A stretch of DNA of 64,000 nucleotides, from NCBI GenBank assembly GCA_963836015.1, contig CAWIIF010000002.1, forward strand, positions 186,001-250,000, in the 5' to 3' direction. Below the pieces are notes generated by a model, which saw nothing but the letters and a program-made list of their open reading frames with translations, was not told the origin of the DNA and did not search any database. Shown here piece by piece: positions 59,975 through 64,000 of this stretch (position 1 is the stretch's first letter; every line of letters begins with the position of its first letter). Made by a program: the position numbers and the translations under genes. The stretch comes from CAWCDJ01 sp963836015 (lineage in GTDB: Bacteria; Acidobacteriota; Terriglobia; Bryobacterales; Bryobacteraceae).

Positions 59975-62452
59975 CTATTCCGACCGCAGTGCGGTGGCCG
60001 GATCGATGCTGGTAGCCTTTCGCGCCGGAATGTAGCTTGCCGCCAGCGCGGCCCCGGCCAGCAGCGCGGACACGGCGCCATACGTTACGGGATCGAGCGG
60101 CCTCACACCGTAGAGCAGCGCCGACATCAGCCGCGTCAGGCCGAACGCGGCGCTCAAGCCGCACGCCACCCCGATGCCGGTCAGCATCAGCGCGTTCCCC
60201 ACGAATATCTGCCGCACCGCCTGATGCCGGGCGCCGAGCGCCATGCGGATTCCGATCTCTCGGGTCCGCTGCGAAACCGAGTAGGAGACCACGCCGTAAA
60301 TTCCCACCAGCCCGAGCAGCAGCGCCATCCCCGCCGCGATGGTGAGCATCACCAGCGTGAACGAGGTGCGCGCCATGGAGCGCTCGTACACTTCCTCGAC
60401 CGTCCGCACGCGCGTGATGGTGAGGTTCGGGTTCAGCGACCAGACCGCCCGCTCCGCCTCCTGCACGAAGGCGCTGGTGCGGCTGCGCGGGCTGCGGATT
60501 AGAAATGCGGGAAAGCGCTGTACGTTTTGGGCATCCCCCCAGAAATTCGTCACCAGCAGGGGCCAGTAAACGATGCAGGGCGCCTTCTGGCTGATTCCAT
60601 CGTCGTGCTCGTCGCCCGCCACCCCGATCACTTCGCGCCAGGTTCCCTTGGGACTCTCGCGTACGCGCTTCCCGAGGGCCGCAGCGGGAGTTCCCCACAA
60701 CTCGCGCGCCAGGTTGTCCGACACCAGGACAACCGGGCGACGCTCGTAGAGGTCCGTCCAGGTCACGTCCCGCCCGGCGACCAGTGGATTCCCCATCACG
60801 CCGAACGTCCCGGGGCCGATGAACTTGAAGCGGCGGATGGGCGGCAGTTGGCCCTCCGCATAGGTTCGGTCGGCCGCAAAGACAGGGTCGTTGTCGCTGG
60901 TGCCTTCCATGGTTACGGAGTTGGAGACGGCCGCCGCCGTGACGCCCGGGAGGGATTGGATCTTGTCCACGATCTCATTCGACAGCCGCACCACCTGCTG
61001 CGGGTCCGGCACCTGGGCTGCCGGCATGGAAACGTGAAACGATAGAATTCCCTCGGGATTCGTGAATCCCGGCTGCACGTGCCGCAGGGCCTGCAGCGTG
61101 CGGATCATGAGCCCCGAGCTGATCAGCAGGACCAGCGCCAGCGCCACCTGTACCACCACCAGCACGCTGCGTGCGCGGTGCCTCTCGCGTCCTTCGCTCA
61201 CGGTGCGGCCGCCCTGCCGCAGTGCCGCCGCCACGCGCGGCCCGGCATACTTGAATACCGGAATCGCCCCGAACAGCAGGCCGGCCGCCAGGGAGATTGC
61301 CAGCGCGAACAGCAAGACCTGGAAATCGATGCCAATCTCTTCCAATCTCGGTAGATTGCGCGGGCCCGCGGCTGCCAGCACGCGCAAGGCGATATCGGCC
61401 AGCCCCAGGCCGAGTGCCCCGCCAATCAGTCCGAGCGTCACGCTCTCGAGCAGCAGCTCGCGCGCCACCTGCCAGCGGCTGGCTCCCAGCGCCGCCCGGA
61501 TGGCCAGCTCGTGCTGCCGCCCCTCCGCCCTCACCAGCAGCAGGTTCGCGACGTTGGCGCAGGCGATGAACAGCACGATTCCGACCGTGCCCATCAACAC
61601 CCACAGCAACTTGCCGATATCTCCCACGACGTCGTCTTTGAGCGGACGGACCAGCGGCCCCAGGCGGGCATCCTCCAGCATCTTGGCGCTCAGTCCGGGA
61701 GCCGGAGGGAACTTGGCGCTCAACATCGGGATCATCCGGGCCACGTCCGCATTGGCTTGTGCCAGCGTGACTCCCGGCTTCAGGCGCGCTACCGCCTGGT
61801 AGCTGAAATTGCCGACGAAGACCTTGCTGCGATCGAAGCGAAAGGGCAGGATCACCGCCGGCTGGAAATTCATGAACCGGAAGGACCGCGGCATCACTCC
61901 GATCACTTCGTACGCCTTGCCGTCGAGCAGAATCCGCTGACCGATCGCGCGCGGGTCGCCTCCGAACCGCCGCTGCCAGTACCCGTAGGCCAGCATCGCG
62001 GTTTCCGGAGTGTCCGGAGTGTCGTCCTTGCGCGTGAACCATCGGCCCAGAGCAGGCTGCACTCCCAGGATCGGCAGGGTGCCGTCGGTCACCATCAGGC
62101 AGTCGATCTCCTCCGGCTCCGCGATTCCGGTGGCGCTTACCGAGTCCCGCCGCCACAGCCCAATATCCTGGAATGTCCTAGACTCTTCGCGGTACGTGAA
62201 GTAGGTGGCCGGGGACGCGTTCAACTCCCCGATTCCAATGCCCGGGGCGATCTGCCAGACCGCAGCCAGCCGGGTGGAATCGGGGAAGGGCAGGGGCTTC
62301 AGCAATACGCCGTCCAACACGCTGAAAATAGCGGTGTTAGCGCCGATCCCGATGGCCACCGTGAGAATCGTCAGGAAGGTGAACAAAGGCGACCGCAGCA
62401 GGCGGCGCAAGACGTGCCGGGGGTGTTGGAGCAGAGTTCCCATATGGGACAA
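59975..62452 (-). CDS. ADOP-type FtsX/MacB-like orphan permease
   Basis: This 825-residue membrane protein has the duplicated FtsX arrangement. An N-terminal helix follows 'LRRLLRSPLFTFLTILTVAIGIGANTAIFSVLDGVLLKPLPFP', then a MacB-like periplasmic domain (about 60-250). FtsX helices at about 275-420 ('VGIVLFIACANVANLLLVRAEGRQHELAIRAALGASRW'), a second periplasmic domain (about 450-670), and a second FtsX block at about 690-825 ('GLVGIYGVVSYSVSQRTREIGIRMALGA') complete it. The ABC ATPase is missing. Such acidobacterial duplicated orphan permeases are numerous and of unknown role. The stop lies ten bases from the SDR gene end. Confidence 0.92.
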   Translation of the reverse strand: MSHMGTLLQHPRHVLRRLLRSPLFTFLTILTVAIGIGANTAIFSVLDGVLLKPLPFPDSTRLAAVWQIAPGIGIGELNASPATYFTYREESRTFQDIGLWRRDSVSATGIAEPEEIDCLMVTDGTLPILGVQPALGRWFTRKDDTPDTPETAMLAYGYWQRRFGGDPRAIGQRILLDGKAYEVIGVMPRSFRFMNFQPAVILPFRFDRSKVFVGNFSYQAVARLKPGVTLAQANADVARMIPMLSAKFPPAPGLSAKMLEDARLGPLVRPLKDDVVGDIGKLLWVLMGTVGIVLFIACANVANLLLVRAEGRQHELAIRAALGASRWQVARELLLESVTLGLIGGALGLGLADIALRVLAAAGPRNLPRLEEIGIDFQVLLFALAISLAAGLLFGAIPVFKYAGPRVAAALRQGGRTVSEGRERHRARSVLVVVQVALALVLLISSGLMIRTLQALRHVQPGFTNPEGILSFHVSMPAAQVPDPQQVVRLSNEIVDKIQSLPGVTAAAVSNSVTMEGTSDNDPVFAADRTYAEGQLPPIRRFKFIGPGTFGVMGNPLVAGRDVTWTDLYERRPVVLVSDNLARELWGTPAAALGKRVRESPKGTWREVIGVAGDEHDDGISQKAPCIVYWPLLVTNFWGDAQNVQRFPAFLIRSPRSRTSAFVQEAERAVWSLNPNLTITRVRTVEEVYERSMARTSFTLVMLTIAAGMALLLGLVGIYGVVSYSVSQRTREIGIRMALGARHQAVRQIFVGNALMLTGIGVACGLSAAFGLTRLMSALLYGVRPLDPVTYGAVSALLAGAALAASYIPARKATSIDPATALRSE

Positions 62453-62485
62453 TACGCTCCGACGCCCCCAAGGTTCGCAAAAAAA

Positions 62486-64000
62486 TTATTGCGCCAGGCG
62501 AAGAATTGCCGAGGCGATGGTGCTGAAGGCGGTGCCCAGCGTTCCGGAATCGCTGGCCTGCACGTAGAGCCCGGTCGGCTGGCCAGCATCGTAGCCCGCG
62601 GCGCTCTTATCATTGGCGATTCGTCGCAGCAGGCCGTCGTCCGATCCGCCGCTGCCGGTATAAGCGATCGTGTAGATGGCTACCGCCATGTTCTGCGTAT
62701 CGCCCGGCCGGTTGGCCAGATTGGCATCGGTGCGTATGCGCTTTGCCGCGCTGTCCGCGGCATTCCACATGGACAGGCCCCAATAGTAGTCGTCCGACTT
62801 CTGCGAGGAGCTCCCGTAAGTCAGATTCTTCCCGTTGGTGTAGATGGAAGTGACCGGCCCGCTCACGACGTGCGAATGCTGGTAGTTGGTGGTCATCAGA
62901 TCGTTCCCCCACATGTCGTAGTGCGGGATCTTGGTGAAGTACGTGCCCCACGCAATGGCGCCGCTGTTCATCAGGGCCGTACAGCCGGTATACGGTGCGT
63001 TCGGCGAGTTAGGGCTTGGGCTCGCCGCATCCGATCCCCCATTGGCCATCCACCACGCTGCCGTATGACTGACGGTGGGGTCCGTGCTCGCCAGAAGATA
63101 CATGCCAACCCCGCCCGAGCCGCTGAATGCCGGACCCGTAATGGCAAGCCACGAGAGCATCTTCTGGGTGGTGTTGGTCGTCCGGATGTCCTTGTAGTTG
63201 CATCCACTGGTGCTCGAGATCACGTTGTCTGCATTATTGTTGGCCGGGTTATTCAAGAATAGCGATACTGCCGAGGGCACGCCGTCGGTAAATAGCACGA
63301 TGGAATTCAGCTTGTCGTCCACGCCTTTGGCCAGGAGGTCTTTCATGTGGGCTTTCTGCAACTCGATATAAGCGATGGAGAGCGCATCGCCCATTCCCGT
63401 ACCGCTGTTAGCGGTGATCGCACGGATCTGGTGCAGCATATCCGTGGTCGAACCGCTCATGAATGCGGTATCGGGGCCGCCGGTGGAGACGTTCGTAGTG
63501 GTCGAGTCCCATGGACGGACGGGAGGGTACCCCACCACGCCGCTGCCGTCGAAAACGACCAGCCCTACCTCATCCACGCCGGGCGTGAAATCCTGCGTGA
63601 AACTCTGTGAGTAATTGATCACATCCTGAATTACCGTGCTGCCCGAGCCGTCCGATTGTTTCATGGAGCCGGAACGGTCGATTACCAGCACCACCCGCGA
63701 ATCGCGGCGTGTGGCCATCGCGGCCGCCGATACCCTGGCAGTGGGGAAGCCGAAGATTCGAGCGAACAGCAAAGGAACATCGGCCGTGGCAGTGACGTGG
63801 ACCGACTTGGTAGTGCCCAGGGACACCGCAATCGTCGGCGTCAGGTTGAAGGCTCCCCAGAATCCCGCCGTGCCATTCGCCCGGAAGTTGGCGTTCAGGA
63901 ACTCTCCCGCGATTTCGTTGGGCGAAGCCAGCGTGCCGAGCAGGCGCCCTGCACCCAGCGCCGCTCCATCCACGGCCGCGGCGAGCTTGGCTTGCACGAT
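62486..64000 (-). CDS. TadG-like pilus-assembly protein with VWA domain, N-terminus outside window
   Basis: At least 504 residues are encoded; the frame remains open to the window edge, so the start lies beyond it. The first visible part ('AKLAAAVDGAALGAGRLL') is typical of the TadE/TadG region after the N-terminal transmembrane helix. A VWA domain follows with the metal-binding 'VIDRSGSMKQSDGSG', and later 'NSIVLFTDGVPSAV'. The C-terminal half is Ser/Gly/Asn-rich and ends with 'LGTAFSTIASAILRLAQ', completing the VWA fold. TadG is linked to Flp-type tight-adherence pili and is anchored in the envelope. No other tad gene is in the window. Confidence 0.85.
   Translation of the reverse strand: MVQAKLAAAVDGAALGAGRLLGTLASPNEIAGEFLNANFRANGTAGFWGAFNLTPTIAVSLGTTKSVHVTATADVPLLFARIFGFPTARVSAAAMATRRDSRVVLVIDRSGSMKQSDGSGSTVIQDVINYSQSFTQDFTPGVDEVGLVVFDGSGVVGYPPVRPWDSTTTNVSTGGPDTAFMSGSTTDMLHQIRAITANSGTGMGDALSIAYIELQKAHMKDLLAKGVDDKLNSIVLFTDGVPSAVSLFLNNPANNNADNVISSTSGCNYKDIRTTNTTQKMLSWLAITGPAFSGSGGVGMYLLASTDPTVSHTAAWWMANGGSDAASPSPNSPNAPYTGCTALMNSGAIAWGTYFTKIPHYDMWGNDLMTTNYQHSHVVSGPVTSIYTNGKNLTYGSSSQKSDDYYWGLSMWNAADSAAKRIRTDANLANRPGDTQNMAVAIYTIAYTGSGGSDDGLLRRIANDKSAAGYDAGQPTGLYVQASDSGTLGTAFSTIASAILRLAQ

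Noticed and set aside
61511..63262. Plus-strand open frame of about 580 codons crossing two genes
   Set aside because: It spans the ADOP permease and the TadG-like gene in antisense and has no features of its own.
1..64000. CRISPR arrays, rRNA genes, complete tRNA genes
   Set aside because: No regularly spaced direct repeats, no rRNA-like sequence, and only a 44-base tRNA-like fragment were found on reading.

Overview
The window is GC-rich, gene-dense bacterial DNA, most likely from an Acidobacteriota member (Bryobacterales/Solibacteraceae-like is my best guess). The main evidence is a VWFA-related protein of the acidobacterial type (30850-32742), a large ADOP-type FtsX/MacB orphan permease (59975-62452), Tat-exported Gfo/Idh/MocA oxidoreductases with a HEAT-repeat partner (19010-22606), and many secreted proteins of unknown function. 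No rRNA, complete tRNA or CRISPR array was seen.

Layout. 1-8.8 kb: the tail of a CDGSH iron-sulfur protein, then a one-adaptor, two-permease RND efflux operon (MdtABC-like layout) and a membrane-anchored coiled-coil protein. 8.9-12.1 kb: a very large secreted protein with two CXXCH motifs and HEAT-like repeats. 12.2-14.8 kb: zwf-opcA, the oxidative pentose phosphate entry. 14.8-18.4 kb: a SAM-cycle block, ahcY-metK, read divergently from an ArsR-methyltransferase regulator that looks like SahR, with a clear palindromic operator on the ahcY promoter. 18.4-24.0 kb: exported oxidoreductases and a frameshifted serine hydrolase. 24.4-29.4 kb: a small lower-GC island with a TIR-domain protein, an intact tyrosine recombinase, two recombinase remnants, a tRNA-Pro-like 3' fragment and a three-gene cassette of unknown function.

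29.5-49.9 kb is ordinary chromosome: a tandem class II aldolase, a VWFA protein, a kinase-aminotransferase fusion, a four-gene sigma-factor operon, an S9 peptidase, a NarL-type two-component pair, a PDZ pseudoprotease coupled to a cation/proton antiporter, an acetyltransferase, an esterase, a Tat-targeted HisC-like aminotransferase and a SulP transporter. 50.2-64 kb holds two hybrid histidine kinases, a GT-C-like membrane protein, a DHH-family protein, an MFS exporter, an SDR, the ADOP permease and a TadG-like VWA protein that runs off the edge.

Two points stand out. The SAM-cycle block appears to be a self-contained regulatory unit in which SAH is probably sensed by the methyltransferase-like domain of the regulator. 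The island at 24.4-29.4 kb carries a putative NAD-cleaving defence effector and an uncharacterised cassette. Several otherwise intact chromosomal genes carry single-base frameshifts in conserved regions, so base-level accuracy should be checked before any are called pseudogenes.
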